Of a stretch of DNA of 64,000 bases, positions 28,092 to 36,995 are shown one piece after another. The stretch is from JBMNKL01 sp050952225 (lineage in GTDB: Bacteria > Bacillota > Clostridia > Acetivibrionales > DTU013). Position numbers and translations under genes: made by a program. The stretch covers positions 1 to 64,000 of the forward strand of contig JBMNKL010000004.1 in NCBI GenBank assembly GCA_050952225.1, read 5' to 3'. Below the pieces are notes generated by a model. That model did no database searches. It saw only the letters and a list, made by a program, of their open reading frames with translations, and had not been told where the DNA came from. Every line of letters begins with the position of its first letter. Position 1 is the first letter of the stretch.

Positions 28092-29483
28092 CTATGTCAC
28101 TAAATCCAATATTTCCGGTACCAGTTTCCTAACAGCCTCCTCCAACTCGCCATCGCCAAGCGCGGTTACCCTGCCGTTTTTATACTGATCATCGACCCAT
28201 TCCTTCATCTTCAGCACCCTGGCATCTTTTTTATCTAGCTTTTTGTCCTCTTTCAAACCGAAATATTCATTGATCCAGTGCGCTATGCCGGCGGTGCCCG
28301 AAGTCTGGTTGATTGCCACTCCCACGGGCCTGTTCAGCAACGTACGCGTATTGAAAATATTATATATTTCCTCGTCTTTCATAAGCCCGTCGGCATGAAT
28401 ACCTGCCTGCGTAACGTTGAAATATTTTCCGACAAAAGGCGTTCTCGGAGGTATCTGGTAATTAAGCTCTTTTTCATAATACTCGGCTATCTCCGTAATA
28501 ACAGTGGTATCCATGCCATCCGTCGTACCTCTTAGCTGCGCATATTCGATGACCATGGCCTCAAGCGGCGTATTCCCCGTCCTCTCGCCAATTCCCAGCA
28601 GCGAACAATTAACGCTTGAAGCGCCATACAGCCAGGCGGTGGCAGCGTTCGAAACGGACTTGTAAAAGTCATTATGACCGTGCCACTCCAACAATTCGCT
28701 TGGGAATCCCGCATAATGCCTCAGACCGTAAATGATCCCCGGAACACTCCTCGGCAGCGCTACCCCGGGATAAGAAACGCCAAGGCCGAGCGTATCGCAC
28801 GCCCTTATTTTAATAGGCACCCCGCTATCTTCGCTAAGCTTGCGCAGTTCAAGCGCAAACGGCACTACAAAACCGTAGAAATCCGCCCTCGTAATGTCCT
28901 CAAAGTGGCAGCGCGGTCTTATTCCCACTTCTATGGCGTTTTTCACAATACCCATGTAATGCTCAAGGGCCTGCTTTCTTGTCATTTTAAGTTTCTTGAA
29001 TATGTGATAATCCGAACAACTGACAAGAATCCCGCTTTCCTTTACTCCCATGTTTTTGGCAAGCAGAAAATCGTTTTTCGTAGCCCTTATCCAGCTTGTC
29101 ACCTCGGGATACTTATATCCCCTCTCCATGCACTTATAAATCGCTTCCTTATCCCTGTCGCTGTAAAGGAAAAACTCACACTGGCGTATTTTCCCCTTGG
29201 GTCCGCCCAGCCTGTGAAGCATGTCAAACAACGTGACTATCTGCTCTACCGTGTAAGGCTCCCTGGATTGCTGACCGTCTCTGAAAGTAGTATCGGTAAT
29301 CCAGATCTCGTCGGGAGGATTCATCGGCACCCTCCTGTGGTTGAAGGCACACTTGGGAATCTCATCATAACTGAATATTTCCCTGTACAGATTCGGGTTT
29401 TCGACATCCTGCAGCGAATAGCGGTATTTGCTCTGTTCAAGCATGTTTGTTTTTTTATTAAATATAATCATATTTCTCTTCAC
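28092..29483 (-). CDS. Probable (Re)-citrate synthase, isopropylmalate synthase superfamily
   Basis: 463 residues of the HMG-CoA lyase-like/2-isopropylmalate synthase TIM-barrel group. WITDTTFRDGQQSREPYT carries the metal Asp and catalytic Arg, LVSCSDYHIFKKLKMTRKQA and ARCHFEDITRADFYGF follow, and LEWHGHNDFYKSVSNAATAWLYG plus GERTGNTPLE hold the HxH metal ligands and the family GxGERxGN motif. The long N-terminal lead (NPNLYREIFSYDEIPKCAF) and absence of a LeuA regulatory domain resemble the clostridial Re-face stereospecific citrate synthases that feed glutamate synthesis in anaerobes. A homocitrate- or isopropylmalate-type activity cannot be excluded. Confidence 0.7.
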   Translation of the reverse strand: MKRNMIIFNKKTNMLEQSKYRYSLQDVENPNLYREIFSYDEIPKCAFNHRRVPMNPPDEIWITDTTFRDGQQSREPYTVEQIVTLFDMLHRLGGPKGKIRQCEFFLYSDRDKEAIYKCMERGYKYPEVTSWIRATKNDFLLAKNMGVKESGILVSCSDYHIFKKLKMTRKQALEHYMGIVKNAIEVGIRPRCHFEDITRADFYGFVVPFALELRKLSEDSGVPIKIRACDTLGLGVSYPGVALPRSVPGIIYGLRHYAGFPSELLEWHGHNDFYKSVSNAATAWLYGASSVNCSLLGIGERTGNTPLEAMVIEYAQLRGTTDGMDTTVITEIAEYYEKELNYQIPPRTPFVGKYFNVTQAGIHADGLMKDEEIYNIFNTRTLLNRPVGVAINQTSGTAGIAHWINEYFGLKEDKKLDKKDARVLKMKEWVDDQYKNGRVTALGDGELEEAVRKLVPEILDLVT

Positions 29484-29795
29484 CCTGATCCAAATTTGCG
29501 CATTTACATTATTGTTCTTGCATTTTGTATATGCGTATTTTTGTATTATCGTATGATTGTATACAATTGCATGCCTGGTGTCAATAGGGAAATATAAAAA
29601 ACTTTTGAAGTGCTGTATGGACAGATGTGCGTGCGCAAATCAAGACTTGGAGCAGAAAAGCCGCAGGATGTTTGCTTTGATAAAGCGTATGGCATTGCGC
29701 GCCCGTATCAGGGTCAGGCACGCAATGCCACCTTCTTTATGACAGCTTTGCAGTATGTAACAATGATTTGGCCTTGACACTACTGCGTATGGTTA
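29484..29795 (-). promoter_or_regulatory. Upstream region with TTGTATACAA operator candidate
   Basis: The perfect 10-bp dyad TTGTATACAA (29557-29566), followed by TTGCAT, lies about 75 bases upstream of the citrate synthase-like gene, and related half sites (TTTTGTAT) occur nearer the start. The spacing and sequence suit a GntR/FCD dimer. Further out a T-less hairpin GGCATTGCG/CGCAATGCC (about 29689-29729) is present. No gene is seen in this interval. Confidence 0.45.
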
Positions 29796-31304
29796 TTACA
29801 TCGTTCCGTCCCAGGTGGAAACCTTGGTCCTCTTCATCTCTTCCTCGTCAAGCCAACGCGTGGTCACGACTTTTGATTCAGTGTAGAACCTCAAGCCGTC
29901 TTTTCCAAGCGTATGCAAATCGCCGAAGAATGAATTTTTATGCCCGCAGAACGGGAACATACCGGCAGGTACCGGAATACCAACATTCACCCCGACCATT
30001 CCGCCATGGGTGCGTTTTGCAAATTCACGAGCATAGTAGCCGTTCTGCGTGAATATGACGGAACCGTTCGCAAACCGGCTGTTATTCATTATGGTCAGTC
30101 CTTCTTCAAAGTTTTTCACACGCTTCACGCATAAAACAGGCCCGAATATTTCTTCCCTGCCGACCGACATATCTTCCGTCACGTGATCAAATATCGTGTG
30201 TCCAAGGTAAAAGCCCTTCTCATAGCCGGGCACCACGACGTTGCGGCCGTCCAGCACAAGCTTGGCTCCTTCTTCGATTCCTTTTTCTATCCAGTCGTAC
30301 ACAAACTTCCTATGATCAGCAGTCACCAGCGGGCCAAGGTCCGTGCTTTTATCATACGCCGGCCCTATCTTCTTTGTTTTAACCTGCTTGATTATCTCCT
30401 CCACCAGCCTGTCAGCGATGCTTTCCTGCACTACAATCACGGGCAAAGCCATACAGCGTTCGCCTGCACATCCGAAGGCGGAATTGATTATACCCGCCGC
30501 AGTACGCTCAATGGGCGCGTCCTCAAGCACCAGCGCATGGTTCTTCGCTTCGCACAGGCACTGTACTCGCTTTCCATGCGCCGCCGCCGTGGAGTAAACG
30601 TGCAGTCCGATCTTTGTAGAGCCTACAAACGTTACACCCCTAACATCAGGATGCGTAAGGAACATCTCGGCTTCCCGGCGCGAGCAGGTTACGATGTTAA
30701 CCACGCCTTTCGGCAATCCGGCCTCCCTGAGCAGTTCAACAAGACGCAATGACGTCATCGGAGTCATGGAAGCCGCCTTCAGGACCAGGGTATTCCCCGT
30801 CGCAATGCACATCGGCATCATCCAGCCCATGGGAATCATGGCCGGGAAATTGAACGGCGCGATACCTGCAAACACACCGATAGGTTCACGATACAGCGTA
30901 GAGTCGTAACCCCTGGTCACATTCATAAGCGATTCGCCCATCATAAGGCTTGGCGCGCCGCAGGCTACTTCTACCGGCTCTTTCACCTTCAGTACGTCTC
31001 CCTCGGCTTCGTGCCAGTTCTTTCCATTCTCACGGCATACACTGTATGTCAGTTCGTCCAGATGCTTTATAAGCAATTCACGGAACCGGTACAGCACATC
31101 CACACGTCTTGCGCACGGCGTGTCGCTCCATGTCGGAAACGCTTCTTTCGCCGCACTGATTGCCGCCTCTACCTCCTCTACCGTACAACACGGCGCCTCT
31201 GCAATCTGCTCACCTATTGACGGATCATACACGGGCATGTACTTTTCGGTCTTGCTTTCAACGAATTCACCGTTTATAAACGGTTTTAGTCTTTCGATCG
31301 CCAT
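29796..31304 (-). CDS. mmsA: CoA-acylating methylmalonate-semialdehyde dehydrogenase
   Basis: About 502 residues of the aldehyde dehydrogenase superfamily. The GCAGERCMALPV segment (catalytic Cys near 278), RVQCLCEAKNHALVLEDA and the C-terminal FTESKV-like YTESKVVTTRW match MmsA/IolA, which oxidises malonate or methylmalonate semialdehyde with CoA to acetyl- or propionyl-CoA. ATG at 31304 has GGGGG at proper spacing. The tandem transketolase genes and a GntR regulator upstream on the same strand suggest it ends a sugar or polyol degradation route. Confidence 0.85.
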   Translation of the reverse strand: MAIERLKPFINGEFVESKTEKYMPVYDPSIGEQIAEAPCCTVEEVEAAISAAKEAFPTWSDTPCARRVDVLYRFRELLIKHLDELTYSVCRENGKNWHEAEGDVLKVKEPVEVACGAPSLMMGESLMNVTRGYDSTLYREPIGVFAGIAPFNFPAMIPMGWMMPMCIATGNTLVLKAASMTPMTSLRLVELLREAGLPKGVVNIVTCSRREAEMFLTHPDVRGVTFVGSTKIGLHVYSTAAAHGKRVQCLCEAKNHALVLEDAPIERTAAGIINSAFGCAGERCMALPVIVVQESIADRLVEEIIKQVKTKKIGPAYDKSTDLGPLVTADHRKFVYDWIEKGIEEGAKLVLDGRNVVVPGYEKGFYLGHTIFDHVTEDMSVGREEIFGPVLCVKRVKNFEEGLTIMNNSRFANGSVIFTQNGYYAREFAKRTHGGMVGVNVGIPVPAGMFPFCGHKNSFFGDLHTLGKDGLRFYTESKVVTTRWLDEEEMKRTKVSTWDGTM

Positions 31305-31380
31305 TATCACATTCCCCCTTCTATTCCATTGTTCTTGCTTTATTGCCAGTTCAATATTTTAACCGGTATTTCCCGGTTAG

Positions 31381-32346
31381 TCATCTTTTTCTCTCCAGGA
31401 CTTTCTTTACCTTTTCTACAATGAAAGGAGCGGTTAATCCGAACCTTTCCTTCAGGTAAGCAAGGTCGCCCACTTCGCCGAATTCATCCTTGACACCGAC
31501 ACGCTCCATCGGAACAAGACAATTCTCAACCAGCACTTCTGCCACGGCACTTCCCAGGCCGCCGATATAATTCGCATTCTCCGCGGTTACTATTGCTCCT
31601 GTTTTGACCGCACAATCAATGACACATTCCGCGTCTATGGGCTTGATGGTGAACATGTCCACCACTCGTATTTCAATGCCTTCCTTTGATAGTATTTCAG
31701 CCGCATCAAGAGCTTCCGCCACTTCCATGCCGGACGCAATTACGGTTGCATCCTTGCCCTCACGAATTACGGCTGCCTTGCCAATATTGAACTCGGAACC
31801 TTCCTCGTAAACACGCGGCAGGTTTTTACGCGCATAACGCATGTAAAAGACCCCGTAGGTGTCAGCCATCTGCTTTACAAGCTGTTTTATCATTACAGTA
31901 TCTGACGGCTCCACAATGGTCACACCTGGTATCATTCTCAGTATACCTACATCCTCGAATGCCATGTGCGTGCCGCCATTGTATGTAGCGCTTACACCGG
32001 CGTCGCAGCCGATAATTTTTACGTTTAGCCCTGCATAAGCACAAGATTGGAATACCTGGTCACAGATACGCCGGGATGAAAATACGGCAAAGGAATGGAA
32101 AAACGGAACCAGACCGGTGGCGGACATACCTGCCGCAACGCCGCAAGCATTTGCTTCCTGCACTCCAAGGTTGAATGAACGTTCCGGAAATTCCCTGGCA
32201 AAAGCCTTGGTCCCGCAAGAACTGCTCAAGTCACAGTTTATTGATACAATACGGGGATTCTCTTTAGCCGCTTCGATAAGCGCATCGCAATACACATACC
32301 GCATTTCCTGGCTATCCAGGTCTCGTTGCTTGCGTAATCTTACCAT
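31381..32346 (-). CDS. Transketolase, C-terminal subunit
   Basis: 321 residues covering the pyrimidine-binding and C-terminal domains of transketolase: NLGVQEANACGVAAGMSATG (catalytic Glu), FAVFSSRRICDQVFQSCAY, GGTHMAFEDVGILRMIPG and EPSD, then the Rossmann-like C-domain (VRVVDMFTIKPID...TAENANYIGGLGSAVAEVL). Split transketolases are common in Clostridia and archaea. It overlaps the N-terminal subunit gene by seven bases. Together they transfer two-carbon ketol units between sugar phosphates, or act on an unknown substrate of this cluster. Confidence 0.9.
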   Translation of the reverse strand: MVRLRKQRDLDSQEMRYVYCDALIEAAKENPRIVSINCDLSSSCGTKAFAREFPERSFNLGVQEANACGVAAGMSATGLVPFFHSFAVFSSRRICDQVFQSCAYAGLNVKIIGCDAGVSATYNGGTHMAFEDVGILRMIPGVTIVEPSDTVMIKQLVKQMADTYGVFYMRYARKNLPRVYEEGSEFNIGKAAVIREGKDATVIASGMEVAEALDAAEILSKEGIEIRVVDMFTIKPIDAECVIDCAVKTGAIVTAENANYIGGLGSAVAEVLVENCLVPMERVGVKDEFGEVGDLAYLKERFGLTAPFIVEKVKKVLERKR

Positions 32347-33206
32347 CTAAAGTCACCTCCGGGATATGTTCCTTCCGCATACCGCTTCTCAATCTCTTCT
32401 GCTGTTTTTTCCGCTTCTTCCGGGCCGAATGCCAGGTAGTGGTTAAATTCATGTTCTTCCGCTATTTTTACTCCCAATCCCTTGAAAGTATCCAGCACAA
32501 TGACATGCGGTTTGCCCGGCACGTTTTTAGCGGACATTATTGCGTTATATATTTCCTCGACATCATAGCCCTTGACCGTTTGAGCGTCAAATCCGAAAGC
32601 CCTGAACTTATCTTCAATGTTTATCGGGTCACAAATCTCTTCCAGGCGGCCATCAAGCTGTTTTTTGTTCCAATCGACAAATACAATGAAGCGGTCAAGT
32701 TTGAAATGCGCGGCAGTTTGGCATGCTTCCCAAACTTGTCCTTCGTTAATCTCGCCATCGCCCACTATGCAATAAACATAACTATCCCGGTTCTGAAGCC
32801 TGTTTCCCATTGCAATGCCAACTGCGGCCGATATTCCCTGGCCCAGGGAACCGGCTGTCATATCAACTCCAGGTGTCCGTAAACGGTCTGCATGGCTCGG
32901 AAGTCGGGTGCCAGGTTTATTAACGGTCCTGAGCCATTCCATCGGAAAATAGCCTTTAAGGGCTAGCACCGCATACAGCGCAGGGCCGCAATGGCCTTTT
33001 GAAAGCACAAGCCAATCGCGGTCTTCCCAACCAGGATTTTTGGGGTCAATTCTCATTACTCCTCCATAGAGCACCGCCAAAACATCCGCAATAGACGCCG
33101 ATCCTCCGATATGGCCAAAGCCTGCTTCTCCTATAGCCCTCGTTGTCTCGATACGAATGTCAGCACTTAACCTTCGCATGGATTCAATACGGTTTTTTTT
33201 GCTCAT
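32340..33206 (-). CDS. Transketolase, N-terminal (thiamine diphosphate) subunit
   Basis: 288 residues. HIGGSASIADVLAVLYGG, LSKGHCGPALYAVLALKGY, GSLGQGISAAVGIAMG and the thiamine diphosphate signature VGDGEINEGQVWEACQTAA with a downstream N (VDWNKKQLDG) are all present. Partner of the following C-terminal subunit. It lies at the head of the operon that runs to mmsA, 106 bases downstream of a FadR-type regulator gene. Confidence 0.9.
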   Translation of the reverse strand: MSKKNRIESMRRLSADIRIETTRAIGEAGFGHIGGSASIADVLAVLYGGVMRIDPKNPGWEDRDWLVLSKGHCGPALYAVLALKGYFPMEWLRTVNKPGTRLPSHADRLRTPGVDMTAGSLGQGISAAVGIAMGNRLQNRDSYVYCIVGDGEINEGQVWEACQTAAHFKLDRFIVFVDWNKKQLDGRLEEICDPINIEDKFRAFGFDAQTVKGYDVEEIYNAIMSAKNVPGKPHVIVLDTFKGLGVKIAEEHEFNHYLAFGPEEAEKTAEEIEKRYAEGTYPGGDFRW

Positions 33207-33312
33207 CTCAATACTCCCCTATTCTTATACGTATTATCATAATATGTTTAAGATTATAATTAACCGTTTTTGTCATTTCTTAAATTACATGTATAACATT
33301 CCCTTGTTTCGC

Positions 33313-34095
33313 TTAACCGGACATTTCTTCTTCGTTCTTTTCCAACTGGTTTTTAAGATACTGTTCGTTTTGTCTTTTTGAGTGATTTAGGTGCAGGTTC
33401 ATCAATGAGGCTATATTGACCTCGTCCTTCCAGACTATTGCCTCCAGGATCTGCTTATGGCTGTTAATAGAATACTCTATTGACTCGATATTGCTGTTGG
33501 AAATGCGTATACAGCGATCACGCACTTTTTTCAGCATTGAGTGCATGTTCATAAGTATTTTGTTCTTGGACATTTCCGCTATCATTGTATGAAATTGCGC
33601 ATCCAGTTCATTGTACCTCAGGATATCCTCATTGATCAAGCATTCTTCCATAAGAGGTATCAATGCACTCAGCCTGTCCACATCCTCCTGTGTCCGTTTG
33701 CGGGCTGCAAGCCTGGCCATAGCTGTTTCAATACATATACGACCTTCATATAATTCTTCAAACTCGTTCATATCAAGCATCATTAAGGGGAGAACCAATT
33801 CAATCAACGATGACGGAGTTACCTTTTTTACAAACGTACCTTCGCCTTGTCTGATATCAACCACGCCTATAATGCTTAACTTCTTAAAACTCTCACGGAT
33901 GGTTACCCGGCTTACGCCAAATTTCTCAGCAAATTCATTTTCCGGCGGAAGGCGGTCACCATACTTGTAATGTCCCTCAACAATAAAATCAAGAACCTTT
34001 TCCATTACCATGTCACATTTGTTCTTGAACTTTATTTTTGACGAATTAGGTTTTATAACGTCTTTCAATTCCATTGGTGCTCTTTCTTGATTCAT
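33313..34095 (-). CDS. FadR-subfamily GntR transcriptional regulator
   Basis: 260 residues. The winged helix is near residues 22-95 (MVMEKVLDFIVEGHYKYGDR, NEFAEKFGVSRVTIRESFKKL, VDIRQGEGTFV), followed by an all-helical FCD effector domain (ELDAQFHTMIAEMSKNKIL, SHKQILEAIVWKDEVNIASLMNLHLNHS) with the Asp/His metal-site residues. Probably senses a carboxylate or sugar acid and controls the transketolase/mmsA and perhaps the kdg genes. ATG at 34095 with AAGGA. Divergent from the cupin gene. Confidence 0.88.
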   Translation of the reverse strand: MNQERAPMELKDVIKPNSSKIKFKNKCDMVMEKVLDFIVEGHYKYGDRLPPENEFAEKFGVSRVTIRESFKKLSIIGVVDIRQGEGTFVKKVTPSSLIELVLPLMMLDMNEFEELYEGRICIETAMARLAARKRTQEDVDRLSALIPLMEECLINEDILRYNELDAQFHTMIAEMSKNKILMNMHSMLKKVRDRCIRISNSNIESIEYSINSHKQILEAIVWKDEVNIASLMNLHLNHSKRQNEQYLKNQLEKNEEEMSG

Positions 34096-34130
34096 TCAGA
34101 TTCCTTCCTTTTCATGAATTCATCTCGCCA

Positions 34131-34189
34131 TATTTATATTATATAAATAATAATACAGATTGACAAACCAAAAAGTAAAATGCTACTAT
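34131..34189 (+). promoter_or_regulatory. Cupin gene promoter with adjacent palindrome
   Basis: TTGACA (34160-34165) and TACTAT (34184-34189) with an 18-base spacer form a sigma-A promoter for the cupin gene. TATTTATA-TTA-TATAAATA (34131-34149) is a perfect dyad just upstream and about 35 bases from the divergent fadR-type start, placed to regulate both. Confidence 0.55.
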
Positions 34190-34232
34190 CATAATATCAT
34201 ATCACGAGTAAAATTCAAGTAAATTTTGGGGG

Positions 34233-34700
34233 ATGATTTCCTTGTTGTATGAGAAAGTATTTTTCAACGAAAAAGACGGAACACAAATGATTGGCGGAGG
34301 GCGCAAACTAACGTGGATAATGAAGAGCGCGAACGACGACAGCCGTTATACATCCGTCTGCATAGTGGAAATTGAGCCTTCATTACGTGTGAAGCCTGCG
34401 CACTCGCATCCAGGCGCGGAAGAAGTTGTTTATATTGTAAGCGGGACAGGCAAGGCATTGATAGGAGAACAAATTAATCCGATTCAGCCGGGCTCACTGG
34501 TATATTTCCCGGAAGGCGTACCTCATATGTTATGGAATAACGGAAAAGAGCTTCTAAAAGGCATATGCTTTTATGCTTCAACCGGAAAGGAAATAATATA
34601 TGAGTATCATGACGATATAGATTTCCCTGAATATAGACGAGTTTGCAGTAATTTTGCGTCACTTCTTCAGTCTTCTTGGAGTTACCGCCAACAATTATGA
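34233..34700 (+). CDS. Cupin-domain protein
   Basis: 155 residues with a single small cupin barrel: VKPAHSHPGAEEVVYIVSGTGKALIG (motif 1, metal ligands H, H, E) and PGSLVYFPEGVPHMLWNNG (motif 2, ligand H). ATG at 34233 lies inside the G-rich ribosome site, so one of the TTG codons at 34242 or 34245, spaced properly from GGGGG, may be the real start. Likely a sugar-acid or keto-acid isomerase or lyase, or a binding protein of the neighbouring catabolic genes. Function not resolved. Confidence 0.75.
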   Translation: MISLLYEKVFFNEKDGTQMIGGGRKLTWIMKSANDDSRYTSVCIVEIEPSLRVKPAHSHPGAEEVVYIVSGTGKALIGEQINPIQPGSLVYFPEGVPHMLWNNGKELLKGICFYASTGKEIIYEYHDDIDFPEYRRVCSNFASLLQSSWSYRQQL

Positions 34701-34854
34701 GCCTTGCTCCTCCCTCCTTTTCCTTATAATGGATAATGCCATTATCTGAAATGCAAGGCGATATCATGAATGCTGGCGGTCTCCCTGAAGACGTATGATG
34801 CCACAGGCCTGGCATGTAATTCACATGAATACACGCATGACCGCGCGTAATTTC

Positions 34855-35895
34855 TTACCTCTGTACCCTTCCTGAAGCGTCGCCGCCCATCAGCTTTTCA
34901 ACTTCAGGTATGGTCACCCTGTTAAAGTCGCCGCTGATCGAGTGTTTCAGGCAGCTTGCCGCTACTGCGAAATTCAATGCATCTTCGACGTTTTCATATC
35001 CATATCTGTTGATACCGTAAATCATCCCGGCCGAGAACGAGTCGCCGCCGCCGACACGGTCAACAATATCGGTTATTTCATATTTGCGGCTTAAGTAAAA
35101 TTTCCTGCCGTCAAAGGCAACAAGCCGACCAGCCGTTATTATCAGCGCTCCTGCTTTCCCTCAGCGTGATGGCCATGACCTTCATTTGCGGATATTTGTC
35201 AAGCACTTTCCTTGCAAGAAGTTCATACTGCGCTTGTATCCAAGCTCTCCTTTTTCCACCTCCACATCCACCTTGATGCCCAATGATTTCTGGCAGTCCT
35301 CTTCATTAGCAATGCCGACATCTACGTACCTGACCAGCTCTGTCATCACTTCAGTGGCCGACTTCCCGTATTTCCAGAGATTCTTGCGGTAATTGAAATC
35401 GCATGAAACCGTCAGTCCCATCTTTTTCGCTGTTTTTACCGCCTCCAGCGAGAGATCGGCAGCCGACGCGCTGATTGCAGGCGTAATTCCCGTAATATGA
35501 AACCATGCTGCCCCGTCGAATATGTTCTCCCAGTCGAAATCCCCGGGCTTTGCAAGGGCAATTGCAGAGTTTTCGCGGTCGTATACAACCTTGGAAGGCC
35601 TCTGGTTGGCCCCGGCTTCCAGGAAGTAGATTCCCATCCTTCCCGGCCCGTTTTTGATCATGGAAGTATCCACGCCAAACTTGCGAAGCTCGGCAATGCA
35701 TGCATTCGCGATGTCATTGTCGGGCAGCATCGTCACATATGATACCGGCACGTTGAAATTGGCAAGCGATACGGCTACATTTGCCTCTCCTCCGCCAAAT
35801 GTCGCCTCAAACACCGGCGACTGCAGGAAACGCTCCAATGCCGGCGGTTTCAAACGAAGCATTATTTCTCCAAAGGTAACTACCTTCTGTTTCAT
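34855..35895 (-). pseudogene. kdgK: 2-keto-3-deoxygluconate kinase, two frameshifts
   Basis: PfkB-family sugar kinase. VVTFGEIMLRLKPP and TFGGGEANVAVSLANF open the protein, and DRVGGGDSFSAGMIYG (anion hole and catalytic Asp) is near the end. The frame breaks near 35230, where it should continue YELLARKVLDKYPQMKVMAI, and near 35122, where SA should join VAFDGRKFYLSRKYEI. Repairing both gives about 340 residues ending in SGRVQR at 34855, the normal KdgK length. ATG at 35895 with AGGGGA. Phosphorylates KDG to KDPG for the aldolase encoded just upstream. Probably functional with sequence errors. Confidence 0.82.
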
Positions 35896-35960
35896 AAAAA
35901 TCAGTCCCCTTTCTCGACATGTATTTATCATTCCCGGGTTCTGCCGCGTTTTTGCCGGTT

Positions 35961-36939
35961 TTAACGCTCTTCTGTTATCTTCTGAAGCAGGTGTACCGCA
36001 AAACCGCCGATTTCTTCCTTCAGGTACACGGCTATGATGGCGTCGTTCGTGTGCTTTGCCGTACTCCATGTCAATCTCGACACCGTTTCGCTCAAGGTAT
36101 GCCATGGCCCTGGCTATACTATTGGTCTTGATGGCGATATGCCCGTTCTTGCCCAATCCACGACTCTTGTTAACCTCAATGCCGGTACCTGCGAAGTTTG
36201 AACTGTTGCCTTCCTTTAGCGGCAGGCCGAATATGCCGGAGAACTTCTTTGCCACTTCAAGGGATTCCTGCGCATTGGCGGCATTGATGCCGATGTGCGC
36301 CATGTCAAAGCCCAGCATCAGGTTGACAGCTTCCCTGACCAGGCGCGTTATTTCGTCAAAATTGCCCTTCCTGATCAGTTCATCCTTAACCATCCAGCTT
36401 CCCCCGCATGCCAACACCTTGTTGAATGAAAGGTACTCGACAAGGTTATCCGCGTTTATCCCGCCAGTCGGAATAAACCTGACCATGCTGTACGGAGCGC
36501 TGATGGCCTTGAGCGTTTTCAACCCTCCGGATGCTTCGGAAGGGAAGAATTTCACCACATCCAGCCCGAATTCCAAGGCCGACCCAATATCGCTCGGATT
36601 GCTGCATCCCGGTGTAATGGCGATTTTTTCTTTTACACAGTATTCAACCACCTGCGGGTTAAGCCCAGGGCTGACAATGAACTTGGCGCCTGCATCCACC
36701 GCACGCTTCACCTGCTCAACGTTCAGCACCGTACCCGCCCCTACCAGGATGTCAGGCACCGATTTGGTTATGTTCCTGATCGCTTCCTCCGCGGCGGCGG
36801 TGCGAAATGTAATTTCCGCCACAGGCAATCCGCCCTTTATCAAGGCCTCGGCAAGGGGCACCGCATCCTTTGCGTCGTCAATCTTTACTACCGGAACGAT
36901 ACCCAGTTCGCCTATTTTCTTTATTATTTCCTTGCTCAT
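35961..36939 (-). pseudogene. kdgA: KDPG/KHG aldolase with C-terminal VOC-like domain, frameshifted
   Basis: Residues 1-205 are a class I KDPG/KHG aldolase: VPVVKIDDAKDAVPLAEALI, AEITFRTAAAEEAIR (active-site Glu), FIVSPGLNPQVVEYC, TPGCSNPSDIGSALE, VKFFPSEASGG (Schiff-base Lys) and FIPTGGINADN. A glyoxalase/VOC-like domain follows (DMAHIGINAANAQESLEVAK, GHIAIKTNSIARAMAYLERN). The frame breaks near 36048; one added base gives NDAIIAVYLKEEIGGFAVHL and a stop at 35961, about 326 residues as in the two-domain clostridial form. Without repair the frame runs on into kdgK and gives a spurious fusion. Splits KDPG into pyruvate and glyceraldehyde 3-phosphate. Confidence 0.85.
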
Positions 36940-36995
36940 TCAAATCCCTCCAGCCAATTATATTTCTAAAATTCAGCTTGCTTTTTTAGTTTTCT

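Noticed and set aside
29689..29729. GGCATTGCG/CGCAATGCC hairpin as a terminator
   Set aside because: It has no T-run on either side and no gene ending immediately before it.
35182..36939. 585-residue fused KDPG aldolase-KDG kinase
   Set aside because: The fusion arises only because a frameshift near 36048 removes the aldolase stop; the neighbouring frame gives a normal aldolase end and kdgK has its own ATG and ribosome site.
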